Of a stretch of DNA of 64,000 bases, positions 1 through 9,215 are shown in pieces. Source of the DNA: Stieleria marina. GTDB lineage: Bacteria; Planctomycetota; Planctomycetia; Pirellulales; Pirellulaceae. The position numbers and the translations under genes were made by a program. Within the stretch, counting starts at the first letter, position 1. Every line of letters starts with the position of its first letter. The stretch covers positions 6,747,719 through 6,811,718 of the forward strand of contig CP036526.1 in NCBI GenBank assembly GCA_007741555.1, in the 5' to 3' direction. A model generated the notes under the pieces. The model saw only the letters and a list, made by a program, of their open reading frames with translations. It had not been told where the DNA came from and searched no databases.

Positions 1-172
1 GCGGATGCCGAATATCGACCTGCACATTCCACATCGGCAGGTGCACCAACGGGTCTTCGTACTTGAAACGAACGCCCAGGCGGCGAAGCCCAATGCCTTG
101 TTCATCATGTCCGTTGACCAAGGCTTTTGCGATTTTGGTTTCACCGGGAATCCGGCGATCCGAACGTGCCAT
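1..172 (-). CDS. Possible partial CDS running off the left edge, unknown function
   Basis: On the minus strand an open frame runs from an ATG at 172 to the window edge (57 codons visible). The peptide begins MARSDRRIPGETKIAKALVN and continues to the edge with mixed, non-repetitive composition. The frame is also open upstream of the ATG to a stop near 255, so the true start is uncertain. I do not recognise the family. The overlapping plus-strand frames look like shadows. It could equally be the end of a decayed gene. Confidence 0.3.
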   Translation of the reverse strand, partial: MARSDRRIPGETKIAKALVNGHDEQGIGLRRLGVRFKYEDPLVHLPMWNVQVDIRHP

Positions 173-660
173 CTCGATCAACCGGCCGCAGTGTCGGCTG
201 TCTTTGCAAATTTTGTCGTGGCTCCGGCCTGTTCGTCTTTGCGGATACAGCGTTCTTTACTGGCGAGAGCATTCAGCCACCAGCGAGTGGGCGTGCCCAT
301 GCAGGGCAGTCTTCATCCCTACGAGGCTCTCATGTCTGCATGGCTCAGGCCTGCTGGCTATGACACATTCTGCTCAGGCAAGCGTGATCTGGGCGACCAC
401 TTCGCTTCTCTTCCTGGGAGGTAGCGCGCGGAAGCCGCATGACGCATTTCGTTACTCGCGTGTCGCAAAAACGCAGTTGCGTAGCGTTTTTGTCGAATAC
501 AGTTGACTTCGCAAATCAGAAACAATTTTGCCGATTAAGTAGATTGCGTGACCGACAGGCTTTCTTGGTTCAGCTATACTGAACGGATATATCGCTATTA
601 TTAGTGCACGAATCTGCGTATTTCGATGGCCGATTGTGCCTCCAACGAAACGAACACCAC
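173..660. other. Gene-poor stretch with one hairpin
   Basis: Several short overlapping plus-strand frames exist here, but none has a recognisable domain or signal peptide, and they overlap one another in two frames. The only structure seen is a hairpin at 467-491: AAAAACGC, a 9-nt loop, then GCGTTTTT. It could act as a weak terminator on either strand. The 150 bases before the PEP-CTERM gene are AT-richer and probably hold its promoter, but I cannot assign boxes with confidence. Confidence 0.35.
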
Positions 661-1449
661 ATGAACAAATTGTACCAAGCATTCACTTTTTTAATTCTGC
701 TGTCTGTGTCTGTTGCTGATGCCAATGCAGATTTAGTTCTCATGATGGATGATTTTAGCGCAAATACCGTTGAACAAAGTACACGTTTTAATAATGGAGA
801 TATTGATTCGGGCAACTGGATAAAGCGCAACGCTGATTGGTCCGTGACAGGCGGTGCGCTGGTGAACCCAGGGAACGATGCGGATGATGAAAGAGGTGCG
901 CATCTGATTAATTCGGTAACCAGCACGGATACAAGCCTGACGCAGATCAAGGTTTCGTTCGACTATTCGGTAGGGGCAGGAACCACGCTGTATTTCTCTT
1001 CCAGCCTGTTTACTGGAGACCCTGCTGCTGCCGGCTTAAATGCGAGAGTGACCCAAACGAACGGCGCATGGTTTGCTAGCGACTTTAATAACGAGAGTGG
1101 TTCTTTCGGCGGTTTTGTCGGCTCAGATTACAACCTCAACGATGGAAGCAACCCTTCAGGCGGCACTGGCGGTGCCCTCGCTTCATTTGCCGGTGCAACT
1201 ACCGGGACGTTTAGCCAGACTTACGATATTTCAGGATTTGGCGGCGGACCCTTCAGCATTGCTGATGTCAACCATGTGATGGCCGTTTTCACATCGAACA
1301 ACGATACCACTGGTGGCGAAATCTCAGTCACCAACTTCAATATGACGGCAACTGCAGTCCCGGAACCGTCCTCATTCGCCTTACTCGGTGGTGCTCTCGC
1401 TTGCTTCGCAGCCGGACGTCGCCGACGCCGCGCAAAGGCCGCAGGCTAG
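661..1449 (+). CDS. PEP-CTERM sorting-domain exoprotein
   Basis: This is a secreted protein of 262 residues of the PEP-CTERM class, which exosortase systems are thought to sort to the cell surface or matrix. The start at 661 is chosen because it gives a clean signal peptide (MNKLYQAFTFLILLSVSVAD then ANA); the open frame continues upstream to 604 without such a signal. The middle is rich in Gly, Ser, Asn and Asp with beta-strand-like spacing and no catalytic motif. The last 30 residues are the sorting signal: VPEPSS, a hydrophobic stretch (FALLGGALACFAAG) and a basic end (RRRRRAKAAG). No exosortase gene is in the window. A strong terminator follows immediately. Its cargo role is unknown; neighbouring genes suggest polysaccharide contact, which is inference only. 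Confidence 0.85.
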   Translation: MNKLYQAFTFLILLSVSVADANADLVLMMDDFSANTVEQSTRFNNGDIDSGNWIKRNADWSVTGGALVNPGNDADDERGAHLINSVTSTDTSLTQIKVSFDYSVGAGTTLYFSSSLFTGDPAAAGLNARVTQTNGAWFASDFNNESGSFGGFVGSDYNLNDGSNPSGGTGGALASFAGATTGTFSQTYDISGFGGGPFSIADVNHVMAVFTSNNDTTGGEISVTNFNMTATAVPEPSSFALLGGALACFAAGRRRRRAKAAG

Positions 1450-1465
1450 TCGACTTTGTCATGTC

Positions 1466-1505
1466 AAATCCCCGGACGCCCACGCGGCATCCGGGGATTT
1501 TTTTT
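1466..1505 (+). terminator. Rho-independent terminator of the PEP-CTERM gene
   Basis: A perfect 10-bp stem (AAATCCCCGG at 1466-1475, CCGGGGATTT at 1491-1500) encloses a 15-nt loop and is followed by a run of T to 1505. It lies 16 bases after the stop codon of the PEP-CTERM gene, so that gene is probably transcribed alone. Confidence 0.85.
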
Positions 1506-1600
1506 CGCGCTCTGAAACATTGGTGCGGGAGTAGTCAACGCACGAGACGAGCTAAGCGAGCGTTGCCCGAACCAATGATTGAATATCAGGAAATGGTGAA

Positions 1601-1915
1601 ACGAAAATCAAACGACTCAAAACTGCAGTGCTTACTCTGCTGGTATGCGTTCTCGCAATTGCGGTCACTCCCCTATCTGCTTCGGCAGACCAGCGACCCA
1701 ATGCCCTCATCTTCTAGGTGGACGATCTCGGATGGCAGGACATCCAGCTCAATGATCTGGACGCGCCGTGTCCGTACGAAACGCCGAACGTCGTTAAGAT
1801 GGCGAAGCAGGGCATGAACTTTACCCAAGCATATTCCGCGGCGCCGACCTGCCGACCTGCCGACCTGCCGACCTGCCGACCTGCCGACCTGTGCTCAACG
1901 CGAAACCTGGGCTGA
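1601..1915 (+). pseudogene. Sulfatase pseudogene, broken at three points
   Basis: This frame matches the N-terminus of the intact sulfatase at 15265. It reads a signal peptide-like segment (KIKRLKTAVLTLLVCVLAIA), then QRPNALIF, then VDDLGWQ, then DAPCPYETPNVVKMAKQG and MNFTQAYSAAPTC. Three lesions are visible. The codon where ATG is expected is ACG (1601-1603). A TAG at 1715-1717 replaces the tyrosine codon found in the paralogue (FYVDDLGW). The homology stops exactly at the active-site cysteine, where six copies of an 8-bp repeat take over and lead to a stop at 1913. The remaining roughly 520 residues of a sulfatase are missing. It cannot make an active enzyme. Confidence 0.85.
1844..1891 (+). 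repeat. 8-bp tandem repeat (CCGACCTG x 6)
   Basis: Six perfect head-to-tail copies of CCGACCTG occupy 48 bases inside the sulfatase pseudogene. Read in the old gene frame, three units encode PTCRPADL, so the array begins on the Pro-Thr-Cys codons of the former sulfatase active site. It looks like slippage expansion of a short native motif. Confidence 0.95.
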
Positions 1916-2005
1916 CAACCATCGGCTGATTCATCCATTTAACCAATAGCCACGGTTTTCCCGCTCGCATTCCCGCACAACCCTCGTTCGCACGAAAAAC
2001 ATTTC

Positions 2006-4360
2006 ATGATACGACTCCACTTGCTGCTTGCGACGGCTGTTCTTTTTCAGACCGCAACGTCCTGCGCTCAGTCGATCGATTGGCCTGAATTTCTTTCACG
2101 ACACGACATGGTTTGGGATCAGATTCCCAATCGGTGGGAACTCGCACCTTACAGCGGAAACGGCAATGTTGGTTTTCTGTTTTATCAAGCCGAAGGCGAA
2201 GCCAAAAATGTGATCTCGATCCATGCCGGTCGCCATGACTACTACGACCATCGCTTGCCACACGAAGGCGAACAGATGCTGTGGATTTACCGCAGTCGAC
2301 TACCGCTGGGGCATTTCAAACTGCAATCAAAGGGCGACATCGAGTCGGTGGATCTACGACTGGGATTATGGAATGCCGAACTGACCGGAACGATTAAGAC
2401 CTCCGTCGGTTCGTACAAGTTGCAAGGACTCACGCACAGCGGGCACGATGTACTGTTCTTTGAAACCGATGCGACCGACGAGTCGATCCAAATCAGTTGG
2501 CATCCCGACGCACCCTTCGCGCCGGTCAAAGAGAAGCTTGATGCCGGCGGCGGACCCAAAGGCGTTAGCTGGGACAAAATGCGCAATGCTCCTTACCCGC
2601 TACCACCCGAGCCGACCCTGAGCGAAGAAGGTGGCAATTACTTCTGCCGACAACTGCTGTATGAAAACCGTGGTGAGACCACGACCGGCTGGCAGGTCAC
2701 GGGCGATGCTGCGGGGAAACAACAATTCACTGCCAGCGTTCACCACAGCTTTCCGGCGCACGATAGTTTGGAAATCGTCAAACAGAATTTGATCGACGCG
2801 CAGGATTTATTGGACAACGAATCGTTTGTCAGCAGCCATCGAACGTGGTGGCATGACTACTATCCACAGAGTTTCCTGACGCTCAACGACCCGGAAAAGG
2901 AATCCTTTTATTGGATTCAAATGTATAAGCTCGGATCGGCAATGCGTGAGAACGGTCCGATCCTGGATTTGATGGGGCCCTGGTATCACAAGACCTTTTG
3001 GCCGATGGTTTGGGGCGATTTGAATGTGCAGCTAATTTATTGGACACACTTGACCGCCAACCGCATGTCCCTGGGCGAATCGCTGCCAAACAACCTGGAC
3101 AAATACGCGGACAATCTGGCGAAGAATGTTCCGGATCGCTGGAAAGACAGTGCCTCGATCGCAGCTTGTTTTCCACAAGATTGCCTGGCTTCCAACCGCG
3201 CGAACACGCCCGACATGCTGGCGTGGGTACTGCACGATTACTGGTTGCACTGCCAATACGCCGCTGACGACACACGGATGCGCGACGGATTGTTTCCACT
3301 GTTGCGTAAGACCGTCAACGGTTACCTGAACTACCTGCGTGATAACCCCGTCGCATCCGACGATGGAAAGATCCACATCAAAAACAGCTGGTCTCCGGAA
3401 TACCCCGAAGGCCGCGGCCAGGACATCAATTTCACCATTGCGCTGTTACGTTGGAGTTGTCAAACGTTGGTGGATATCAATCACCAACATCAGCTGAACG
3501 ATCCGCTGGAATCCGAATGGCAAAGGATTCTTGATAACCTGGTCGAATTCCAAACGGACGAGAACGGCTTGCGAATTGGCAAAGACATTGCCTTTGAAAA
3601 ACCCCACCGTCACTACTCACACCTGCTGGGTTTCTATCCGCTGTCCGTCATCACGCCGGAAAACGATGTCGACACTAAATTACTGCGAACGTCACTGGAT
3701 CATTGGTTGAACGTTTCGATCAATAGCAAAGTGAAAGTCAAAGCGATGCCGGTCACCGGATACACAGCTACGGGCGCGGCCTCGATGTATGCCTGTCTGG
3801 GTGATCCCGAGCAAGCCTATCACTATCTGGACTTTTTGATTCAGCACAAAAACGTTTCGCCCACGACGATGTACGCCGAAGGCAATCCGGTGATCGAAAG
3901 CCCGCTCTCGTTCGCGACCAGTTTGCACGACATGTTGCTGCAAAGTTGGGGCGGCAAGATTCGTGTCTTCCATGGAACGCCAGCAAGGTGGGGCGACGTC
4001 GCGTTTGAACACCTTCGCACGCAAGGCGCGTTTTTGGTGAGTGCGAAGAAGAAAGGTGGTGTGACCCAATTCGTGTTGATTGAAAGCTTAAAGGGCAAGC
4101 CCTGTCTGGTGCAGACCGATATCTCGCATCCTAAGATTTACATCAACGGTGTGTTAGCAAACGAAACACAAGTGTTCAAAAACGAAGGCTTCTACGAACT
4201 GAAAATCCAGCAGGGCGATATTGCGATTCTGACTCCGACCACGATCGAGGAAACGGACATGAACATTCAACCGATCCCTGTCAGCGCCGCCAGCCGCAAC
4301 CTATTTGGTTTGAGTAAGAAAACTCAGCGATTGCCCAGCCACAAATTCTATTACCAATAG
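2006..4360 (+). CDS. GH95-family-like glycoside hydrolase (probable alpha-L-fucosidase type)
   Basis: This 784-residue exported protein begins with a signal peptide (MIRLHLLLATAVLFQTATSC). Features of family GH95, which uses an (alpha/alpha)6 barrel to release alpha-linked fucose or galactose by inversion, are visible in order: an N-terminal beta domain with YSGNGNVGFLFY; a barrel segment FWPMVWGDLNVQLIYWTH, matching the GH95 WGDYHxNxNLQMNYW block; NSWSPEYP, where family members carry the SPE acid; DINFTIALLR; and HRHYSHLLGFYPL, close to the family HRHxSHLxGLYP. One asparagine of the family NxN pair reads as Asp (DLN), so substrate or activity may differ. It sits first in a run of sulfatases and a GH29 fucosidase, which supports a fucose-containing polysaccharide as target. 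The gap to the next gene is 46 bp, suggesting co-transcription. Confidence 0.75.
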   Translation: MIRLHLLLATAVLFQTATSCAQSIDWPEFLSRHDMVWDQIPNRWELAPYSGNGNVGFLFYQAEGEAKNVISIHAGRHDYYDHRLPHEGEQMLWIYRSRLPLGHFKLQSKGDIESVDLRLGLWNAELTGTIKTSVGSYKLQGLTHSGHDVLFFETDATDESIQISWHPDAPFAPVKEKLDAGGGPKGVSWDKMRNAPYPLPPEPTLSEEGGNYFCRQLLYENRGETTTGWQVTGDAAGKQQFTASVHHSFPAHDSLEIVKQNLIDAQDLLDNESFVSSHRTWWHDYYPQSFLTLNDPEKESFYWIQMYKLGSAMRENGPILDLMGPWYHKTFWPMVWGDLNVQLIYWTHLTANRMSLGESLPNNLDKYADNLAKNVPDRWKDSASIAACFPQDCLASNRANTPDMLAWVLHDYWLHCQYAADDTRMRDGLFPLLRKTVNGYLNYLRDNPVASDDGKIHIKNSWSPEYPEGRGQDINFTIALLRWSCQTLVDINHQHQLNDPLESEWQRILDNLVEFQTDENGLRIGKDIAFEKPHRHYSHLLGFYPLSVITPENDVDTKLLRTSLDHWLNVSINSKVKVKAMPVTGYTATGAASMYACLGDPEQAYHYLDFLIQHKNVSPTTMYAEGNPVIESPLSFATSLHDMLLQSWGGKIRVFHGTPARWGDVAFEHLRTQGAFLVSAKKKGGVTQFVLIESLKGKPCLVQTDISHPKIYINGVLANETQVFKNEGFYELKIQQGDIAILTPTTIEETDMNIQPIPVSAASRNLFGLSKKTQRLPSHKFYYQ

Positions 4361-4406
4361 GTAGGCGGTCTGCATCAGGTCGTTGAAAACATGACAAGGA
4401 ATAAAC

Positions 4407-5963
4407 ATGATTCACATTAACGCAGGACTGCCGTTTACACTCGGCATTTTCATAGGGTTTTTCTCTTTCGGGATCACGGAAGCGGCCGGGCAGAAGACGG
4501 ACTCGGCCACAGTTTCGTACGGCAAACCCAACATCGTTTTGATCCTTTGCGATGACCTTGGTTACGGTGACGTCCAATGCCTGAATCCCACGCGCGGAAA
4601 AATCAAGACACCAAGCGTCGATAAACTGGCGGCCGAAGGCATGATCTTTACCGATGCCCACTCCGGTTCATCCGTCTGCACTCCGACGCGATACGGATTG
4701 TTGACGGGCCGTTACAGCTGGCGCACGAAGTTGCAACGCGGAGTGGTTCAGGGGTTTGCGCCCAACCTGATTGTTGAAGACCGCCCGACGGTGGCGAGCT
4801 TCCTAAAAGCGCAGGGCTATCACACGGGGATCATTGGTAAGTGGCATCTCAACTTCCAATACGTCGATCCCGCGACAGGCACTCCGATGAAGAAATTGAG
4901 GAAGAAGGCGCCAGCGCCGGTTGGTTCCACGATTCCAGACGGACCGGTCCAGCGTGGGTTCGACTATTTTCATGGCTTCCATCATGCCGGCAGTATGAAG
5001 TGCGTCATTGAAAACGAAAAGGTTATCGCTCACGACGATCAAATTAACATGCTGCCGCGTCTGACTCGCAAGGCAGTTGATTTTATCGACGAGCGATCCA
5101 CCGAAAAGGAGAAGCCATTCTTTCTGTATGTTCCGTTTGGTTCGCCGCATACGCCGATTCTCCCTACCAAAGAGTGGCAGGGAAAAAGTGGGCTCGGTGA
5201 CTACGCCGATTTCGTGATGCAGACCGATGCCGGAGTCGGCGCGATTACTGACGCATTGGAACGCAACGGCTTTGCGGATAACACGCTGGTCATCTTTAGC
5301 AGCGACAACGGCTGCTCCAAGGCTGCCAATTTCAAGAGATTGGAATCGCGCGGGCATTTTGCCAGCGCTCACATGCGTGGGTCGAAGGCAGACATTTGGG
5401 ACGGCGGACATCGCATTCCGTTTATCGTTCGTTGGCCTGGGAAGGTAACGCCCGATTCGTCTTCCGACCAATTGATCTGTTTGACGGACTTTTTTGCCAC
5501 ATTTTCTGAGCTGATCGGCAAACCTCTGCCCGCAGACTGTGCGGAAGACAGCGTCAGTATTCTGCCGGCGTTGTCGGGGAAACCAATTGTATCTTCCCGC
5601 GCAGGCGTGATTCACCATTCGATCGATGGGCACTTCGCCTACCGGCAAGGAAAATGGAAGCTGTGCCTGGCGAAAGGCTCCGGCGGTTGGTCGGCTCCGA
5701 AAGAAGAGGACGTTCCGGCCGATGCCCCCAAGGCACAGCTCTATGATTTGGAAAAGGATCCTGGCGAAATCACCAACCTCTATACAACGCAACCTGAAGT
5801 CGTAGAGCGTCTTCTGAAACAGTTGGAAGCGGATGTCATGGGCGGACGCAGTACAGAAGGGTCGCCTTCAAAAAATGATGCAGAGATTGACCTCTGGAAA
5901 CTCAATGCAGCGGAGCGTGGAAAAAATTCCAGGAAACAAAAAGAAGAAGCGAACGGAAAATAG
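4407..5963 (+). CDS. Sulfatase (formylglycine-dependent, arylsulfatase family)
   Basis: This is a 518-residue exported type I sulfatase that hydrolyses sulfate esters, probably on polysaccharide. The N-terminus is a hydrophobic export segment (LPFTLGIFIGFFSFGITEAA). Metal-binding ILCDDLGYGD lies at about 46-55 and the modification motif SSVCTPTRYGLLTGR at 88-102, with Cys91 to become formylglycine; the usual Ser of CxPSR is Thr. GKWHLN and a second metal site SSDNGCSK follow, and the C-terminal subdomain ends with LYDLEKDPGE. Its stop overlaps the GTG start of the GH29 gene by one base, so the two are translationally coupled. Its last third is nearly identical at DNA level to the paralogue at 7660. 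Maturation needs a formylglycine-generating enzyme, which is not in the window. Confidence 0.92.
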   Translation: MIHINAGLPFTLGIFIGFFSFGITEAAGQKTDSATVSYGKPNIVLILCDDLGYGDVQCLNPTRGKIKTPSVDKLAAEGMIFTDAHSGSSVCTPTRYGLLTGRYSWRTKLQRGVVQGFAPNLIVEDRPTVASFLKAQGYHTGIIGKWHLNFQYVDPATGTPMKKLRKKAPAPVGSTIPDGPVQRGFDYFHGFHHAGSMKCVIENEKVIAHDDQINMLPRLTRKAVDFIDERSTEKEKPFFLYVPFGSPHTPILPTKEWQGKSGLGDYADFVMQTDAGVGAITDALERNGFADNTLVIFSSDNGCSKAANFKRLESRGHFASAHMRGSKADIWDGGHRIPFIVRWPGKVTPDSSSDQLICLTDFFATFSELIGKPLPADCAEDSVSILPALSGKPIVSSRAGVIHHSIDGHFAYRQGKWKLCLAKGSGGWSAPKEEDVPADAPKAQLYDLEKDPGEITNLYTTQPEVVERLLKQLEADVMGGRSTEGSPSKNDAEIDLWKLNAAERGKNSRKQKEEANGK

Positions 5964-7555
5964 TGAAAAAGCATAACACAATATTACTAGTCTCTTTATT
6001 CGCTTGTTTTCTAAGCACGGCGCTAACATTGCCTGCCCAAGAAGTGGCGGAAGATCCGGGGGAAACGGCTCTGCCACAAACGGGTGATTACTATCGTGCA
6101 GATCCGGCATCTCAGCCAGTCAAGTTGCGACTCAATGATCTGACCACCATCGTTGCAGCTCGCGCTAAACTCGACGGCGCCGTATTCGAGGGGAAGGGCT
6201 TGACCGGGCAGCACGGCGTTGCAGGTTTCTACTCAGAGAAGGACCAACTGACATTCTACGTGGATGCACCAGAAGCCGATGATTATGCGCTTAGCATTAT
6301 TTTGGCCTCACCAGCTGGCCAGACGATGGAGTTCAAGTGTGGCGAATCTGTGATCACAACGCCTTCCTTGAAGAGAACGTGGAGAGGTTCGCCCAAGAAT
6401 TGGCGTCAGCAAGTTCCCGGAGTGCTACACCTCAACGAAGGAGTGAATCAGATTACGTTTCGTTTACCGGAATCCACCGTCAAGCCAACGAAGAAGAATA
6501 AGGAATTGGCGACACATCGAGACCAAGGGCAGTTTATGCTTTATTCAATCGAGCTGGGAACTCCCTCAGCTCGACATGAGCAGCTTGAGCGAGCCAAAGA
6601 AATTCGCGGTGATTCTTCTTGGATGGTCGAAGGGAAGTATGGACTCTTCATACATTTCTCGGCCAATATGTATGGGTGGAAAGGCGATAAGAAGAGAGCT
6701 GAATGGTTTCAGGAATCGATCGACATGTTTGATGTTCAGCACTTCGCGGATCAAGTCGAACGCACGGGCGCGGCATGGGTGAATTTTACCGTTACTCATC
6801 AGGGTTTTTATTGGCCCGGTCCAAACAAGGCGGTCGATGCAGTCATGCCCGGGCGGACGACGGAGCGGGATTTGCTGATGGAGATTGTCGACGAGCTGGA
6901 CTCGCGCGGTATCGCTACGTTGTTCTATCTACACAGTGGCTATAACGGATTCGAAGCTGCAGCTTGGCGTGATGCCTTAGCGGCAGATTATGGTGCGGCG
7001 GATGTTTCTAAATTTAATGACAACATGGTCGCCATTCTACGTGAATGCAGCCTGCGCTACGGCAAGAAGATCAAGGGCTTCGGTTATATCGACGGCTGTC
7101 TCATGCACGATTATCCCTTGGATCCACACTGGGAAAGTTGGGCTCGTGCGATCAAGGCGGGCAACCCAACAGCCGTGATTGGTTTCAGCTCAAATCAAGG
7201 GCCCGCAGTCAGCCCCTTCAGTGATCTATCCACCCGAGACGGTGGATCTTCGCTCGCTGAGTTTAACTCTGATCTGGTGGGTCCTGGCAAACAATATGGA
7301 ATCATCGATCCGGCTTGGTGGTGTTACATGGATACATGGATTCCCAAGAAACCTATGAGCGAAAAATGGGGGAAGGGGCCTCGTCGCCCGACGAAGGCTT
7401 ATGTGCAATATTTCAAAAAGATGGCTGAAAAGGGAGTGCCTGTGACCATCAACCTTTCGATGACGGCGGATGTCACTGATGATCATCCGATCTTCAATCC
7501 CAAGTGCATGGCCGTGATGGAAGAGGTGCGTAAGGCCATTCGCGGAAAAGAATAA
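5963..7555 (+). CDS. GH29 alpha-L-fucosidase with N-terminal beta-sandwich domain
   Basis: This 530-residue exported GH29 enzyme removes terminal alpha-L-fucose by retention. The start is GTG at 5963, overlapping the upstream TAG, and gives a signal peptide (LLVSLFACFLSTALTLPAQ). Residues about 40-205 look like a small beta-sandwich, possibly carbohydrate-binding. The TIM barrel then shows the family landmarks: WMVEGKYGLFIHFS (220-233), WFQESIDMFDVQHFADQVE, GAAWVNFTVTHQGFYWPG, TERDLLMEIVDELDSRGI and KIKGFGYIDG. Asp377 in the last block sits where the GH29 nucleophile is expected. The C-terminal beta domain typical of some GH29 members is missing or short. The operon position between two sulfatases suggests removal of fucose after desulfation. 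The fucosidase assignment rests on the fold blocks; linkage preference cannot be read. Confidence 0.85.
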   Translation: MKKHNTILLVSLFACFLSTALTLPAQEVAEDPGETALPQTGDYYRADPASQPVKLRLNDLTTIVAARAKLDGAVFEGKGLTGQHGVAGFYSEKDQLTFYVDAPEADDYALSIILASPAGQTMEFKCGESVITTPSLKRTWRGSPKNWRQQVPGVLHLNEGVNQITFRLPESTVKPTKKNKELATHRDQGQFMLYSIELGTPSARHEQLERAKEIRGDSSWMVEGKYGLFIHFSANMYGWKGDKKRAEWFQESIDMFDVQHFADQVERTGAAWVNFTVTHQGFYWPGPNKAVDAVMPGRTTERDLLMEIVDELDSRGIATLFYLHSGYNGFEAAAWRDALAADYGAADVSKFNDNMVAILRECSLRYGKKIKGFGYIDGCLMHDYPLDPHWESWARAIKAGNPTAVIGFSSNQGPAVSPFSDLSTRDGGSSLAEFNSDLVGPGKQYGIIDPAWWCYMDTWIPKKPMSEKWGKGPRRPTKAYVQYFKKMAEKGVPVTINLSMTADVTDDHPIFNPKCMAVMEEVRKAIRGKE

Positions 7556-7659
7556 GAAAACAGGAATCACAATTAGTGAAAACAAAAACGAGCATGCTCA
7601 CAACCATGTCCTTAATCCTCACCCAATATAAATCTATGGAAAAGTGGTATGCAAGAACG

Positions 7660-9165
7660 ATGAACATACAAACAAATAAAAGCATCCTGGCTTTTTGGGT
7701 GGTGGCCTTATTGGCTGTGGGGCTGTGTGCCGAAGCGTCTGCAGCGGAGCGGCCCAATATTGTTTTCATTTATGCCGATGATCTCGGCTACGGCGATGTT
7801 CAGTGTCTGAATCCCGAACACGGGAAAATTGCCACGCCAAAAATGGATCAGCTGGCAGCAGAGGGCATGGTGTTCACCGATGCGCACACCAGTTCGTCGG
7901 TCTGCACGCCATCGCGTTACGGCTTGTTGACCGGGCGCTACAACTGGCGCAGTGAACGCCAGGCGGGTGTGATCAATGGCTATGGCAAGCCACTCATTCC
8001 GACCGAACGCATGACCGTCGCGAGCCTGCTGAAGGCTCAGGGATACAGCACGGCGATGGTCGGCAAGTGGCATCTTGGTATGAACTTTGTGAAGAATGGT
8101 AAAGGTCAGCACCAAGTTGACTGGAAGGCCCCGATTACAGGCGGCCCCAGTGATTTAGGCTTTGACTATTACTTTGGTATCTCCGCGTCACTGGACATGC
8201 CTCCCTATATCTATATCGAGAACGACAAGTTTGTTGGTGAATGTACAACTACCAAAGACTTTAGGCGTACGGGGCCGGCACACGAGGATTTCGAAAGAAT
8301 TGATGTCTTAGATGATTTTGCTGACAAAGCCGTTGGTTACATCAACAAGCAGGAAGCTGCGAAGCCATTCTTTCTATACGTTGCGTTGGCTTCACCGCAC
8401 ACACCCATTGTCCCGACGCCAGCATGGCAAGGCAAAAGTAAGCTCGGCGCGTATGGCGATTTCGTCATGCAGACCGATGCGGCGATCGGCCAGATTGTTC
8501 AGGCCGTCGATGCCGCACGGCTCACCGAAAACACACTCGTTATCGTCTCTAGCGATAATGGATGTTCGAAAGCGGCCAATATTAAAGGGCTCGAAGCGAA
8601 GGGGCATTATCCCAGTGCTCAATTCAGGGGTTCCAAAGCTGATTTATGGGACGGCGGGCACAGAGTTCCCTTCATTGTGCGTTGGCCGGCTGGCGTCAAA
8701 CCGGGAAGCCAGTGCGATCAAACCATCTGCCTGACTGACTTGATGGCGACCTGTGCTGATCTTGCCGAAGTCAAACTGCCGGATACGGCAGGCGAAGACA
8801 GCGTCAGCTTTCTGCCCGCGTTGTCGGGGGAATCTATTGAGTCTTCCCGCGCGGGGGTAATTCATCATTCCATCAGTGGGCACTTCGCTTACCGGCAAGA
8901 AAAATGGAAGCTGTGCTTGGCGAAAGGCTCCGGCGGTTGGACGGCTCCGAAAGAAGAGGACGTTCCGGCCGATGCTCCCAAGGCGCAGCTCTATGATTTG
9001 GAAAAGGATCCTGGCGAAACCACCAACCTATATACGACGCACCCTGAAGTCGCCGAGCGTCTTTTGAAACAGTTGGAAGCTGATGTCATGAACGGGCGCA
9101 GCACCGAAGGCTCGGAAGCAAAGAACGATGTTGAAGGGATCAAGCTTTGGAAGAGTGGGCGCTGA
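7660..9165 (+). CDS. Sulfatase (formylglycine-dependent), paralogue of the one at 4407
   Basis: This 501-residue exported sulfatase has its start set at 7660 because the encoded N-terminus is a good signal peptide (SILAFWVVALLAVGLCAEAS then AAERPN). The frame is open back to a GTG at 7576, 20 bases after the GH29 stop, so a longer product is possible. IYADDLGYGDVQ provides metal ligands, SSVCTPSRYGLLTGR (80-94) is a perfect modification motif with Cys82, and GKWHLG and SSDNGCSK complete the active site. It is clearly a duplicate of the 4407 gene. The C-terminal 60-70 codons differ from that gene at only a few bases per hundred, far less than the rest. It lies in the same operon and probably acts on the same polymer at a different sulfate position. 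Confidence 0.92.
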   Translation: MNIQTNKSILAFWVVALLAVGLCAEASAAERPNIVFIYADDLGYGDVQCLNPEHGKIATPKMDQLAAEGMVFTDAHTSSSVCTPSRYGLLTGRYNWRSERQAGVINGYGKPLIPTERMTVASLLKAQGYSTAMVGKWHLGMNFVKNGKGQHQVDWKAPITGGPSDLGFDYYFGISASLDMPPYIYIENDKFVGECTTTKDFRRTGPAHEDFERIDVLDDFADKAVGYINKQEAAKPFFLYVALASPHTPIVPTPAWQGKSKLGAYGDFVMQTDAAIGQIVQAVDAARLTENTLVIVSSDNGCSKAANIKGLEAKGHYPSAQFRGSKADLWDGGHRVPFIVRWPAGVKPGSQCDQTICLTDLMATCADLAEVKLPDTAGEDSVSFLPALSGESIESSRAGVIHHSISGHFAYRQEKWKLCLAKGSGGWTAPKEEDVPADAPKAQLYDLEKDPGETTNLYTTHPEVAERLLKQLEADVMNGRSTEGSEAKNDVEGIKLWKSGR

Positions 9166-9215
9166 CGCGCCTCGCCATTTTTACGAGAGCTACCGAGGTT
9201 CACTGGAAAGAATAC

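Noticed and set aside
5-506. Two overlapping plus-strand frames at the left edge
   Set aside because: They overlap in different frames, lack domains or export signals, and one ends in the hairpin; the minus-strand frame there is slightly more plausible.
1714-1938. Minus-strand frame through the 8-bp repeat
   Set aside because: Its repeated VGRSAGRQ-type peptide is generated only by the tandem repeat and it is antisense to the sulfatase remnant.
4803-5792. 329-codon minus-strand open frame
   Set aside because: It is antisense to the sulfatase at 4407 with conserved catalytic motifs; no recognisable protein signature.
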